From Epiperipatus broadwayi (Eukaryota; Onychophora; Udeonychophora; Euonychophora; Peripatidae), in assembly GCA_028023455.1 (NCBI GenBank), contig JAQFVV010006633.1:308001-372000 (forward strand): 64,000 bases of DNA. The letters are read 5' to 3'. Every line of letters begins with the position of its first letter. The first letter of the stretch is position 1. The translations under genes were made by a program, and so were the position numbers. Positions 10,965 to 22,990 of the stretch are shown piece by piece. The notes under the pieces were generated by a model. It was not told the origin of the DNA. It made no database searches and saw only the letters and a list, made by a program, of their open reading frames with translations.

Positions 10965-11047
10965 GTCACATTTGCCTAAACTTTCGAGGCGTGACTTGAT
11001 GAAATACGAAGAAACTGTCACCGTTGCCTAAACTTTCGAGGCGTGAC
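10965..11047. repeat. Pair of hairpin-forming direct repeats
   Basis: The block from GTCAC to GTGAC occurs at 10965-10995 and again at 11017-11047. In each the ends GTCAC and GTGAC are complementary, and the inner GCCT and AGGC are also complementary around AAACTTTCG. The two copies are 52 bases apart. They may be RNA structures in the leader, such as packaging signals; function is inferred. Confidence 0.65.
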
Positions 11048-11306
11048 TGGACGTGGAACAATCTTGAGATGGGCCATTATAGACATAGCAAGTAGAAATG
11101 CATATTTATGCAAATTAGCAATACATTCGCAACGCTAGATTAATATTTTATAAATTAATTACGCCAAAATCTTAGCTTCTTCAGTGCTACTACCACCGGT
11201 CAAGTTCATAAATGAGATTATTAAATTATAAAATAATGGCGATAATGAGAATCTGATTTAAGGTTTTTCTGCATAGCTACTTATAGAACTGGGAACATTA
11301 GTTATA

Positions 11307-13358
11307 TGTAGTATAACTACATCTAATATCAACTGATTTTTAAATAATAAAATATGAGTTATAAAATAGCTCACGCAAATTATTGATTTTTAAATAAATT
11401 ACACATCTTAAATAATTCGTCAAAATAGACCTTACTAATAATGCAAAATATTTTGAATAGTGAATGCAAACCTACATTTTAAATAGCTTGCGTAAAATAT
11501 ACTTTTTCAGATAACTGGCAAAATACATATTTTAAATCATTTACGCAAATATAATTCTTAATTAATCTGGGCACAATCTTGAGTTTTAAATAATATACGT
11601 AATATATACGTTTTAACTAACTTTAGTAAACATTTTCATTTTATATAACTTTAGAAAAGATGCGTTTTAAATAATAGACGCTAAATATACCTTTTAAAAA
11701 AAAATAAGTTTATCAAAAGATTTTAAATAACTTGTTCGGGCATTATAAATATCGATTCACTCTATCACATATAATTCAGAAAAGAGTCTTGACTATATTC
11801 TTTATATCGCAATACTCTGATATGATAAAAAAGATTACTCACTCCCCTCCCCCCCGATAATTTATTAACACACCAGACTCCGTTCTGATAAAAACACAGC
11901 ATAAATCAATTAACATGAACTTAAAACTATAGATAGATGACATAAGAATAAATTGCATAAACAATCAATAAGATTTATAATTTAGAAATGAATTTCTTGT
12001 ATGGTTTTATATAAACTAGATGTTTAGAATTATTTAAAATTATTAATGATCAACGACTACTTAAAATTAATAATGATCAAGCAAGCATTTGGAGAGTGTT
12101 CTAAGATTTAAACAAATTTAAGATAAACATTTTAAGATAAATATTTTAAATGAACATTTAGAAAATCTAATTGATTATATGATTTAGTTAGCTAGCTTTC
12201 ATTTAGAATACGTTTTAGTTATGAGATTTAATATTTCAGAAAGGATTTACCGGCAAAGTCTCTTTTAAGGCATTGTTTCCACGTGCTTCTCACTATATTC
12301 AGTCAGGCTGGGCTTCTCTTAGGTTTTAGTCTGGATGTAGCTTCGCGAATTTATCTCTGTGGCAGCTTTCCCCATTTCTCTGGTCAGGCACTCTCCGGTC
12401 TCTCGGGTACATCTTCTTTCTTACAGTGATGGGCATGGTGGAGGTTTTCTGTCATCGGTAGCCGCTCATGGAAGAGCAAACGGCTGTCTCTTTGTCTCTA
12501 GCCCACTGTCATCTTTGGAGCAGCTTTGATGGTAGCTTTTTTTTAACAGCAGGAACAGTTCTATTTAACTTCATCTCTGGTCACAGCAACAGCAAAAATT
12601 AACACGGATTATGATAGATGGATGGAAGGGGTTAGATTAGAGGCCTTGGTGGCTATTTGGGCCCCTTTTTATGCTATATTTTTGACAGTAGTAACCTCCT
12701 ACTTTGAGTCATGCCACATCACAAGATGACTAGTTCAAACTAGCCTTTAACCAAATATCCAGTTAGTAAAAATATTAAGTATATCTAAATCTGGACTTGG
12801 TAAGACTCTATTGTTTTAATTGACGTCAGTTTTAAAAGATATATTTTTAAGAGAATGGTCACAAGCAATTTGTATAGATTTTGTATAGATTTATGCCTGA
12901 CTGAATATTATAATTGGTCTTGGTTATAATTTTTAAATAGGTCAAATTTTGGCTAAAGATTTATTTTTAGAACGAAGTGTTAAAACTGATAAAACTTTCT
13001 GCTTGTAATTTTAAGCAAACAAAAGAATTGAAAACTTGGAATTAGTCAAAATGAATACTGACTTAAATAATTATTGAGAAAGAATATTGAAAAATAAATA
13101 ATATTATAAATTTAACTTATTATGCTGCTATATAGATAAATTAATTATACAGTTATGTTTATTTCAGTTTTAACAAATCTAATGGAATATGCTCGTATAT
13201 AAATATTTGTTTTATAATTAGTAAGGACGATTATATACGCACATACTCGCAATATTATAAGGACAAAGTTTTTAAAATTTAAGAAATACACGCCATCTGA
13301 GTACAACAAATATATACTATTATCAAAGATAATAGGTGAAACAGGTGTAACCGTTTCA
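11307..13358 (-). repeat. Right LTR of second LTR element
   Basis: Partner of 4856-6887. It has standard TG...CA ends (TGTAGTATAAC to CGTTTCA). The GC-richer block lies at about 12235-12610. For minus-strand coding this is the 5' LTR. I could not find a canonical primer-binding site just inside it, so either the site has decayed or the element uses a different primer. Confidence 0.85.
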
Positions 13359-14110
13359 CTATAATATATTGAACTAGCTAGATTATACTGGATTAATATT
13401 CCTTGTTATGTTTATATCATTTTTTATTATTATTTTGCTTGTTAAATTAATTTTTTTCTTTTGAAAACAGAGAATCAATCCATCTAGTCATCAATTAATC
13501 TATAGGGAGTCATCAATTCTAATTCTAATTCTTCATTTAATAATAAAATATAGATGCAGATTCCAGAGCTTGCTTGCTAATAGACCAAGAAATCTACTGA
13601 CTTGAAAGGTGAGACTTTGTTCTTATATAATACTAAGCACTCACACTTTGACAATTACAATGTCTGATGTTCATGTTTGTGTTCAATTAACTTAATTTTT
13701 AATTACTTGTTATTCAGAATGCATGATTAAACCCTTGAATAATTTGGTCTGTTCTATCATAGATCTATATGACACCAGAATAGAAAGAGGTTCAGAATAT
13801 AAAAGCAACCTTCAACAAATTGTAAAATAGATGGATGGATCGAAAATTAATGATCAAATGATAGAAAGTTTAGTTAGAAAATAGTTAATTGTTAAAATAT
13901 AGTTTTTAAATAGTAGTCAATGTAAATTTGAAATTGTTAAATTGGAATGGGGAATGACTATCCTTCATAGAGATCAAAGGTATGTGTTAATATATAGTTA
14001 CTGAATAAAAACAAGGGATGATAATGTCTTTATTAAATTAAGTAAACACATTATTTTCTTTGAAACAATCATGAATGGAAATCATCAAAATTAATTTGTT
14101 AAACATTAAA
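13359..14110. other. AT-rich flank, nothing recognised
   Basis: The sequence right after the LTR (CTATAATATATTG) is the expected right-hand target flank of the second LTR element. Otherwise this is AT-rich DNA with short, stop-broken frames. Confidence 0.5.
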
Positions 14111-14218
14111 TTAAATTGGTTCTTCATCATTTTATTTGTTTATTTTCCAATTAATTACACAATATTAAATTGGTTCTTCATCATTTTATTTGTTTATTTT
14201 CCAATTAATTACACAATA
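14111..14218. repeat. 54-bp tandem duplication
   Basis: Two adjacent copies of a unit containing TTGGTTCTTCATCATTTTAT and CCAATTAATTACACAAT, 54 bases apart and almost identical. A short open frame covers it but has no other support. Confidence 0.85.
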
Positions 14219-14704
14219 TGCATATCCAATGCACATGTCAGTCATGAAATAATCATACTTTGAAATAGAGCACATGTATATTCTCCCTCAGTTTGAACTC
14301 TTGTGACATAATGAGGATCAAGAAGAGGTAAAGTGGGGGAAGTTATGCATGCATGAACACCACCCACTCAAATAATCATCATGGATTCTCTTTATAAAAC
14401 TTAGATAAATCATTAAATAACTGACTTGCCTTATCATAGTTAATGCCCTATCTTAAAGATCCAATGAACGATTATAGTTAAATACACCTCTCCTGAAAAA
14501 AAATACTATCTCGTCACATCTGGCACAGCCAATTGTTGGACTTGAAACACATCTAAATAATATTAGGCCAAATCTTCCCATTTCAAATGCTTCTCAAATC
14601 TGTGGTGTTGTTAAATAAGAGCTTAGGAATATATTGTATCCCATTACATATGGTGACCAATTGTGCAGCTTTGAATCATATTCTGTCCTGTTACAATATA
14701 AAAC

Positions 14705-14890
14705 TGAGCAATCATTATAGGTATGTATGAAAGATGATAATCTGGACTAATAGATGAATGCTGGTTCAGTATAAAATACATATATTAATCATTTATCTTT
14801 TTATATGTATATGATCATGTGTCAGTTATATAAGACAGAGTAGATAGCTGTAGGGAGCTTGAAAGCCTGAATTCAAATCCTTTCTAATTA
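14705..14890 (-). repeat. Dispersed repeat copy (family A), partial
   Basis: Reads in reverse the same text as repeats near 21426-22665: a TGGTTCAG...AAATACATATATT section, a GTCAGTTATATAAGA section and AGCTTGAAAGCC...GAATTCAAATCC at the end. It is followed by (ATT)n-like sequence. This is one of at least five family A copies in the window. No protein is encoded. Confidence 0.7.
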
Positions 14891-15394
14891 TTATTACTAT
14901 TATTATTTCACTTTTCCAATAAAGCATGGACCTGCAATAAATATTTTCCATATAGATCAATTTTAATGCCATTTAATCACATCAATAACTTTTCAAGTAT
15001 TTGGGTAATTTTAAATTTATTCAAAGTCTACAGTCATATAAATTTTCATATCAAGTCAAAGACATTATCAAGGAACATTTTCTATTCTTTATAATATATG
15101 CTCCATTTGTTCCCATCTAATTTTTAAGAGAATATTTTTTTTTAAGAGAATAATTTTTTCACCATAATTTTTCATTTAATAACAGTATCAGCCATTACAT
15201 GCCCAAAATATTAAAAAGTCACATATTAATATGGGTTTAATAACTACTACATTAGACATTGAATTTTTTTTTTAATTTTCCAGCATTTAAAAAAAAAAGT
15301 AGTCTTCACATTATTCACCAAGACTTGCTGTTTTATTATCAATTTATTGAATATCCATATTTTTAGAAAACTTATAAATAAAAATTTCTGCCTA
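14891..15394. other. AT-rich, nothing recognised
   Basis: Low-complexity AT-rich DNA with poly-T and poly-A runs. No coding or structural RNA signal that I can support. Confidence 0.5.
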
Positions 15395-15498
15395 TTTTTT
15401 TTTTTTTTCATGTGTCATAGCATCGGCCAGGAAGTGAACCCGCTAACCCAGGACAACTGCTTGTAAGGCAGTTGTGCTGCCCTCTCAACCACCAATGC
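15395..15498 (-). mobile_element. tRNA-derived SINE, copy 1
   Basis: On the minus strand the body runs from GCATTGG to CCGATGC, which pair as a 7-bp acceptor-like stem with one wobble. Inside, ACAACTGC and GCAGTTGT form a perfect 8-bp anticodon-like arm around CTTACAA. A B-box-like GGTTCACTTCC follows. The element then ends CCGATGCTATGACACATG and a 14-base A tail. It closely resembles 39630-39741 on the other strand, including the GGCCGATGCTATGA end. The A tail and dispersal mark it as a retroposed SINE rather than a tRNA gene. Confidence 0.75.
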
Positions 15499-16190
15499 TT
15501 TCTATGTATTAATTTCAAAATGAAGTTCCTAGATAAAAGAAAGTATCCATTTCTTTTTGATATTTCGTTTGAAATTTTAAGTTAATAGTAGTATTTTAGA
15601 CTCACAACTTTTGGTTTCTTGTTTAATATAAAGCCAGAATATCATAATTCATTATCTAGAAAATTAGGTGGCAATATTAAATCCTTTAATACATATTACC
15701 ACACCCTGAAATTTATCACAAGTTATCTTCATAGTCAATTTTTTTTTTTTTTGCACAGCATACATCTTAAGTTTTTCATAATTATTTTAATAGCAAGATT
15801 TCTGTTGAATTCTTTTCTACGAGACCAAATATTTTTTTTATTTAATCTAACATGTGTAGCTCGGATCAAAATAAACAATCATCTTCAACTTGGAACAGAT
15901 CTTAATTTTGTTGATATTACTCAATGCTTTTAAAAATCAGAAACAGCAATACAGTGCTTTAATTTTAATAAGTTTTTTGTTTAAATAAGTATCTTTAAAA
16001 TTTGCTTTTTACCCCTTCTACAAAATGTTTTGATAAAAATATCAAATAGTAGAAGAATATTTAATTCATATCTGAGATGTGATTAAATAAACTTGTTTGC
16101 AAGTTCTTGTTTTATTTGATTAAAAGAAAACAAAAAAAAAAGCATTTCAACTACTAGGTTCAGCAATAATTTTAAACTTAATATTTATTT
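15499..16190. other. AT-rich, nothing recognised
   Basis: A frame of about 100 codons at 15619-15933 is low-complexity and F/L/I-rich, and has no recognisable domain. I do not call it a gene. Confidence 0.5.
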
Positions 16191-16206
16191 TCCACACCTA
16201 CCACCC

Positions 16207-17331
16207 TTGCATACAATACTACAAGAATTTGCAGCTACACACAAACTCAGGGTCAATCTAAATAATATTGCAGTTTGGTCTCTTTATAATGCAAAGCAGT
16301 GCACAGGCATGTATGGGGGAAAGCCATCTGCTTTCGTGGGATTTCCATTTTATATGAGTGCAAGTGCAATGAGGGTCAAGATCCAGAACAAACTCAAAAA
16401 AGAAACAGAGCGAATTACTACTTCTCTCTCAAAGGCATATATTTCAATATACTCCAAGATCCATCTATTTAACAAGCTAACCATAACAAAAATCACCTAT
16501 TACTCACCCATTATCACCTTTTCTAAAGGTTTTATTAACAAAATCTCTTCTCTATGTAAAAAGCTCTTGTGGCAGAGGAAGACTGAGTCAATATCTGCAA
16601 AACAACTTACCAGACCACCTATTCACAATGGACTAGGACTTCATAGTATTTATATTTTCCATCTACAGAAGGCCACAAACTTAATAGCATCCACAGTCAA
16701 ACACTTTCCAATGCTTGAATGCCTACTTCAAATAACACCAACAGATAGACCACCCCCTGCCTATGACCAACTAGCATCAATGATCAATCATATAAAAACC
16801 ACAGCTCCACAGATATCTCTTCAGACAATATACAAGCATTCATACTGGCAAATTTATTCATTAATCCATCCAAATCCAAGCCATGACACAAATCTGACAA
16901 TGCTGAAAATCAATAATCTACAATTACTCTGTAAGTTTAAAAAATGGTCCCTGGAGCCAAAGTATTTTGATTTTTTGCTGAGACTAAACCTACATGCACT
17001 GCCCATGACATATTTTCTGAGATATTGGAGACTATACACAGACATTGATACTTTTTGTCCTCTGTGTCACAAAGCTGAAGAAACACAGGAACATGTATTC
17101 TATCTTTGTCCGGTACTAGACAGAATTCGATTTATTATGATAGGAGCATATAGACAATCTAACACAACTCTTCAAACAATCTTTAATGCATATTGCAAAG
17201 GCTCTATTCCATCAGTCCATGCAGCCACTTTTGTGCTTTATGTATACTGGTGCACTAGATGCACATTCACTTTAGGTAACAACACAAGGCAACATCCATC
17301 AACTTTCAATATCAAACTGGCAAAACTATGA
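16207..17331 (+). CDS. C-terminal part of LINE reverse transcriptase, 5'-truncated
   Basis: A 374-residue open frame that matches the region downstream of the catalytic RT core in Tx1/L1-type LINE ORF2 proteins. It opens near the end of the RT domain (LRVNLNN resembles the L-x-x-N region after the YADD motif), then a long helical connector (IYSKIHLFNKLTITKI..., LCKKLLWQRK). At about residues 260-310 comes a zinc-binding RT-associated module: LRLNLHALPMTYFLRYW, then CPLC...EETQEHVFYLCP. The YADD catalytic motif and the endonuclease are missing, so the fragment cannot transpose. The frame is uninterrupted, so insertion is probably recent. The start at 16207 is simply the first ATG after the truncation point and is not a native start. 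The assignment to Tx1/L1 over another LINE clade is tentative. Confidence 0.75.
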   Translation: MHTILQEFAATHKLRVNLNNIAVWSLYNAKQCTGMYGGKPSAFVGFPFYMSASAMRVKIQNKLKKETERITTSLSKAYISIYSKIHLFNKLTITKITYYSPIITFSKGFINKISSLCKKLLWQRKTESISAKQLTRPPIHNGLGLHSIYIFHLQKATNLIASTVKHFPMLECLLQITPTDRPPPAYDQLASMINHIKTTAPQISLQTIYKHSYWQIYSLIHPNPSHDTNLTMLKINNLQLLCKFKKWSLEPKYFDFLLRLNLHALPMTYFLRYWRLYTDIDTFCPLCHKAEETQEHVFYLCPVLDRIRFIMIGAYRQSNTTLQTIFNAYCKGSIPSVHAATFVLYVYWCTRCTFTLGNNTRQHPSTFNIKLAKL

Positions 17332-17894
17332 GCCAGAGACAATAAAATTTCACATCCAGACATCTATGCAGCAACCTGGTCACTGATAACACAACAATCA
17401 AACCTCTAAGATGGCTCCCAATAACCAATAATCTATAACATCAACCAATATTTAAAAAAAAAAGAAAGAAATTGTGGCAATTATCTACAAATAAAAAAAC
17501 AGAATGTTGTCTTTGATTGCATACTATTAATATAGAGGACAGTAACAATAAAATCAGAACTCAAATACTGGAAAGCAAACTAAACCCAGCACTGCAATAT
17601 ACATACAAGTTGAAGTTTTGCAAATTGAACAATGATAACCCAAGACTTTTGAGAACTCTGATTACAGCAAGCAGCGCTCATAAATGTAACATATACATAT
17701 GTATTTTCACCCCCCTTAACAATGTTTAAATATCTTTCCCTTCTAATTTAATTTGTTTTGTACATCACAGATACAAACTTAAACTTGGTTTACTCACTAG
17801 CAATGTAAATATATGTATACAAAGTGTCTTATAGCAAATGTAACCCTATAGTCATCAATAAAGTTCTTTTCTTTGAAACAACAACAACAACAAC
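17332..17894 (+). other. 3' UTR of truncated LINE
   Basis: Non-coding sequence from the stop codon to the microsatellite tail. It holds an AATAAA at 17857-17862 and ends in repeated CAACAA before (TAA)n. This is the usual layout of a LINE 3' end. Confidence 0.65.
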
Positions 17895-18045
<151 letters not shown>

Positions 18046-19734
18046 GGTGGCATTAAAATTAATTACAGCACAGTAAACTGCATCTAATTATTAAAAAAAT
18101 CATAGAAAAAAATAAAACAATAAATACAGATATCATGAAAATAAAAGGCATTTGATTGTATAAAATTTCTATTGTAATTAATGTTTTGGAATATCATAAC
18201 ACAGATTCAAATTATTGTCGATTTAACAAATATTTATAAAAATATAAGAGAAATGATTAGATTATTTTATTAAATGAAAAGGACTATTATCAATAAAAAA
18301 TGCATGAAAGAATAATTCCATCTATTTAAAAGAGATTTAAATAAATTATTTAACAAATTAAAATTGGAAATAATAGGATTAGAAATGAATGGACAATAGT
18401 TTATGTTATGTATAGTTTTTTTTTTTAAAAAATTATACAAATGATCCTTCTGAGATTCAGAAATTATTACGAGTTATCAGATGAATGCAAAAAACTAGCA
18501 CCAAAGATAATTAAAAAAAAGATTTAAATAATGTTCAATAGCTTTTTTCAAAATAAATAAATATTGACAGTAATGAATTAGACGTTAACAGCTATGCAGC
18601 ATACTTTGGTCAATTTATTCATACAAGTAGAGACATTATTATAGAACTGAATGATTATTTCATAATCTATAAATCCAATGTAGAATGGCAACTTTTACTT
18701 ATTAATCCTATCTATAATTTCATTTAATACTTTTTCTTATAGTTGATATGAGTCCAAATTATAAAACTAAATTTGAATGGAGCATTTTCAATAGTAATAA
18801 CAATATTAGCAAAAATATGTCTAAATTCTATTATTGTTTCTGAAACAGACATTTGGATACTCAATAGAAAATCAACACTAATACCGAAGATTATATAATC
18901 TATAGAGTACATTTGTGGAAATTAAAAATGAGATTTAAAGTGTAAAACGTAAATAAAAGTACCGATACAATTGACATCATTGAAAAAAATTAATAAGTTG
19001 AAGTAAAGCTAAGCAGAATGTGTTACTTATAAGACAACATTAAAAAAAACAATTTAAGACAAACTATATTCTAAAATTGTAAAAGTCCTAGAAAGAGACC
19101 ATATATAAGATAAATAAAGAAGATAAATTTGCTCGAGTTTTGTGGAGACCAAAGCTATATGTTAATAAAAGTGAATTAACTTTATTGCAGTTGAATGATA
19201 ATGTATAAAAATGATAATGCATGTGATCAAGTTTTTGACTTTTAACTTTATATGATAATGTACAATACGATCAAAAAATAAAACATTCAATTCCCACTGT
19301 TAGCTACTTGTTTTATAGCTAGTATATCCTTATATATATATAATTTTGAAATCTGTTTTTAAAATCAATGAAATTTATTTCTAATATTAGACTGCAGAGA
19401 ATAAAATACGTTTCAAAAATGATTACAAAAATTTTATCTTAATTTAAAAGTAAGTAGAAAATCTCTTTATAGTCATCAATCTAAAATAACTTACATTTAC
19501 AAAAAAAAAAAAAAGTTAACACCTGGTACCACATTTCAAACAAAATTTCATCTGCTAATAAAATAAAGACTTTACAGTTGGGATTTAAAAAACAAAAAGA
19601 CTGAAAATGAAATGTAAAGTCTTTAACTAGATGCTATTTTTATTAATTATACAAAATCGTGAAATAAAAAAATAATAAACATTTGTAACTGAAGTACAGG
19701 CTTATTATATACCTATATCAATATACATATGTAA
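18046..19734. other. AT-rich, nothing recognised
   Basis: No coding region. The only local structure I noticed is a 10-base AAGACTTTAC near 19567 and its near-complement at 19614-19623. Confidence 0.5.
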
Positions 19735-20055
19735 TATATAGGGTATATGAGCACAGATTTTCACACGACCCACCACTCTCCACTCTATCTCATAACACTG
19801 TTACACTTGAACACATATATGTCGAAAAGATAAATAATCACCAAAATATGTATTTTATGCTAAACTAGCAATCATCAGTTTGTCCAGATTATCATCTCCA
19901 CACATATATGCAATAAGTGTTTAGATATATAATAAGATAGCCAATCTTCCTACTTTAATGGACAGCTTTCAATCCACTTCACCCTCCAACTCTTCAACCG
20001 TCCATCCAATTGAAAATCTGATGATGGAACGCTCAAAGGCCACCCTGAGGCACGC
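19735..20055 (+). repeat. Dispersed repeat (family A), copy related to 47017-47475
   Basis: Shares long stretches with 47017-47345: GGGTATATGAGCACAGA at the start, CCACCACTCTCCAC, AAGATAAATAATCACCAA, AGCAATCATCAGTT and TTCAACCGTCCATCCAATTG near the end. This copy stops after the ACCCTGAGG section, earlier than the copy at 47017. A 77-codon frame overlaps it but is chance. Confidence 0.8.
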
Positions 20056-21339
20056 ATTTATAAAAACAAATAATTTGTTTTCGATCCGCAAAAAGTTAAT
20101 GAATGAAATGTGCAATCTAATTTATAGTCAAATAAATTATTTTTTTTTTAAAAAGTATTTCGAATGTTGGCAATATTTAAATCTGAGCTAGGTTATGAAT
20201 TCTTTTTATTTTTTAATTTAAAAGAATTCACACAAACAAAAAAAAAAGGAAATAGTTTATTTAAACAAAATGTATTTTGGAGGATTGAATATTTTATAAA
20301 ATAAGAAAGATTACTAAGTTGAGTTTTATTAAAATAGGACGGAGATAAAAACCTGAGAACAAATAAATATATAAAATGGTACATCTTTTTTAGCACAAAA
20401 GAGACTACAAAAATAAGGTTAGAATAACAGAAATAAAAATAATATTTGTAACAACAGAATATTTATATATTAAAACAAACGTTTTCATGAATATGCGACA
20501 TAAAAAACAATATTTTTCTAGTTCATTTGTATATCATTAACATTAAAGCTGTAATTATGTTGTGGGTTATCTCTCAATATAGAATGTTATTTTAAAAACA
20601 AACATTTTAGAAACAACAGAAGCAAACGACATGCAAGAAGATAAATGTCTAGCTCATGAGTTTATGAAATCTCAGATATAGATAAAAATAATCATTGCAT
20701 CAGTGTTCAAAGAAATTAGAATTTTTCAACTACCAAAATCCTATTCCGATGTGAAACTCACCGCAAAATAAAATCAAAGAAATAAACAAATTTTTGAAAG
20801 ATCCGCCATTCTAATACATAAAAATGTCTTAAAGCCGATAAATTAAAACAACCATTAATCTTATACTAGATTATTTATCTATTACTACCATTTTCCTCTT
20901 TGTATTTTCAGTTTCTTTTATTGCATAGATACCTAAGGCTATTTCAAATGTTGATTATAACACCTTTACAATATTACTTTTTATATAATAAGAATTCTTA
21001 CTCAGACATAGATAGACATGATCCATCCTAAATATGAGAACAAAGTATATATAAATTAAGAGATTTAAATATTGTTTAGTTAAATTAATTTTTACTTTTG
21101 ATGGCAGATACTAAAAAAAATATAGATTAGTAATGCAGGATTATCTTACATAAAAGAAAACAACTGATTAGTCTCTTTCTCTCTCTCTCTATATATATAC
21201 TACCATATTAATAGCAATTCTAAAATAATATTAAATATTTTTATTAGCATCAAATATACTTTTGACTCCAAATATACTTTCGCATTGAAAGTATAATTGG
21301 TGATAATTTAATAAACATATTTAAACTCTGATTTAGTAT

Positions 21340-21340
<1 letters not shown>
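20056..21340. other. AT-rich, nothing recognised
   Basis: Stop-rich on all frames. A short (CT)n(TA)n run lies at about 21170-21200. No feature supported. Confidence 0.5.

Positions 21341-21425
<85 letters not shown>
21341..21425. repeat. Compound (CA)n(TA)n microsatellite
   Basis: A CACCC-led (CA)n run switches to (TA)n, directly at the left edge of the large inverted repeat. Confidence 0.95.
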
Positions 21426-21429
<4 letters not shown>

Positions 21430-22665
21430 GACATGAACTGAAACTTTCAAACTACCTACAGATATCCAATCCATCGTATACAACTGATACACATGATCAC
21501 ATAATATGAAAAAGACAAATAGTCGTCAATGTACATATTTCATGCTGAATCAGCAGTCATCAGTTTGTCCAGATCACCATCTCCAAGACATATATACAAT
21601 CACTGCTCAGTTTATATTAAGATAGCAAATCATCAAATTTTAATGGACAAGTTTCAATCTTTTCCACTCTTCAACTTTTCTTCCATATATTCATTGAAAA
21701 TCCAAGAATAAAATGCCCGAAGCCTTGATGATTTCAGTATTATTGTCATACCATGTTGACTTTAAATTAATATGACCCCTCACACATATGACCTTATTAT
21801 GTCCATTTAATTATACAGAATGATAGCCATTATTACAGGCTGAATATGTAATATTTAAATATATGTATATTTGTCTATCCTAATTTTAATGTAATTATAA
21901 GGGACTTGAACTTAAACTTTCAAGCTCCACACATCTATCTTATACAACTGATATACATGACCACATACATGAGAACAAGACAAATTATCTCTCTTAATAT
22001 AAACTAAGCACTGATTTCATATATGTGTGAATCTGGACCCATTGATGAGTGCTAGTTCAGCACAAAATACATATATTGGAGATCATTAGTCTTCACTTTT
22101 ATGTGGTCATATGTATCACTTGTACAAGATAGACTGAAAAGATGTGATAGCTTGAAAGTTTAAGTTCAAGTCCCTTATTACATTAAGTTTAGTGGAGACA
22201 ATATACATACATTTAAATATTACATATTCAGCCTGTATTCTGCACATCCCTCTTCTGTATAATTAAATGAACATACTAAAGTCATATGTGTGAGGGGTCA
22301 GACTGACTTAAGGTCAACATGGGTATGACAATAATATTGATATAAATCAGAACTTTGAGCATTTACATCATTAGACTTTCAATGAAATGAATGGCTGAAG
22401 ACTTGGAGAGGGGAGAAGTTTGAAGTTTGTCCTTTAAAGTTTAAAGATTTGCTATCTTAATATAAACTGAGCACTAAATGTATATATGTGTGGAAGATAG
22501 TGATCTGGACCAACTGATGAGTGCTGGTTCAGCATGAAATATGTATATTGGAGATCATTTGTCTTGTTCACATGTATGTGGTTATGTAAATCAGTTTTAT
22601 AAGATAGATTGTAAGATGTGGGGAGCTTAAAAGTTTGAGTTCAAGTCATAATTATATATATAATA
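21426..22665. repeat. Large imperfect inverted repeat made of family A copies
   Basis: Text read from the left edge is repeated in reverse complement from the right edge. Matching pairs include GTCATACCATGTTGAC (about 21747) with GTCAACATGGGTATGAC (about 22314), GACCCCTCACACATATGA with its complement at about 22280, ACAGGCTGAATATGTAATAT with its complement at about 22205, and the outer TTGAACT...CAAGCTCC blocks. Near the centre two partial units (about 21900-22002 and 22003-22170) face each other. The arms are about 0.6 kb. No transposase is present. It may have formed by head-to-head insertion of two family A units or by inverted duplication of one. Confidence 0.8.
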
Positions 22666-22915
22666 ACAATATAGATAATAAATATAATGGTATTTAAATA
22701 CAAATGTATAGTCCTTCAATCCACAGAAGTATTTTCAGTTAATTCCTTAATCCTTATCAACTGCCATTAAATTCAAAAAACATAATGGAAGCAAACACCA
22801 TCAGCTCAAATTCCATAATTCCCATACTTTAACATTAGCAACTTGTCTATTAATTAAATTCATTATATTTCCATTTATTAAAATTGCCTCCTTAATTTTG
22901 CTTATAATTTTTTAA

Positions 22916-22917
<2 letters not shown>
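22666..22917. other. AT-rich, nothing recognised
   Basis: Spacer between the inverted repeat and the next microsatellite. Confidence 0.4.

Positions 22918-22988
<71 letters not shown>
22918..22988. repeat. (TA)n microsatellite
   Basis: About 35 uninterrupted TA units. Confidence 0.95.

Positions 22989-22990
<2 letters not shown>

Noticed and set aside
14075-14263. 62-codon frame
   Set aside because: Consists of the 54-bp tandem duplication read twice in frame.
21250-21492. 80-codon minus-strand frame with YIYIYI and VCVCVC
   Set aside because: Translation of the (CA)n(TA)n microsatellite.
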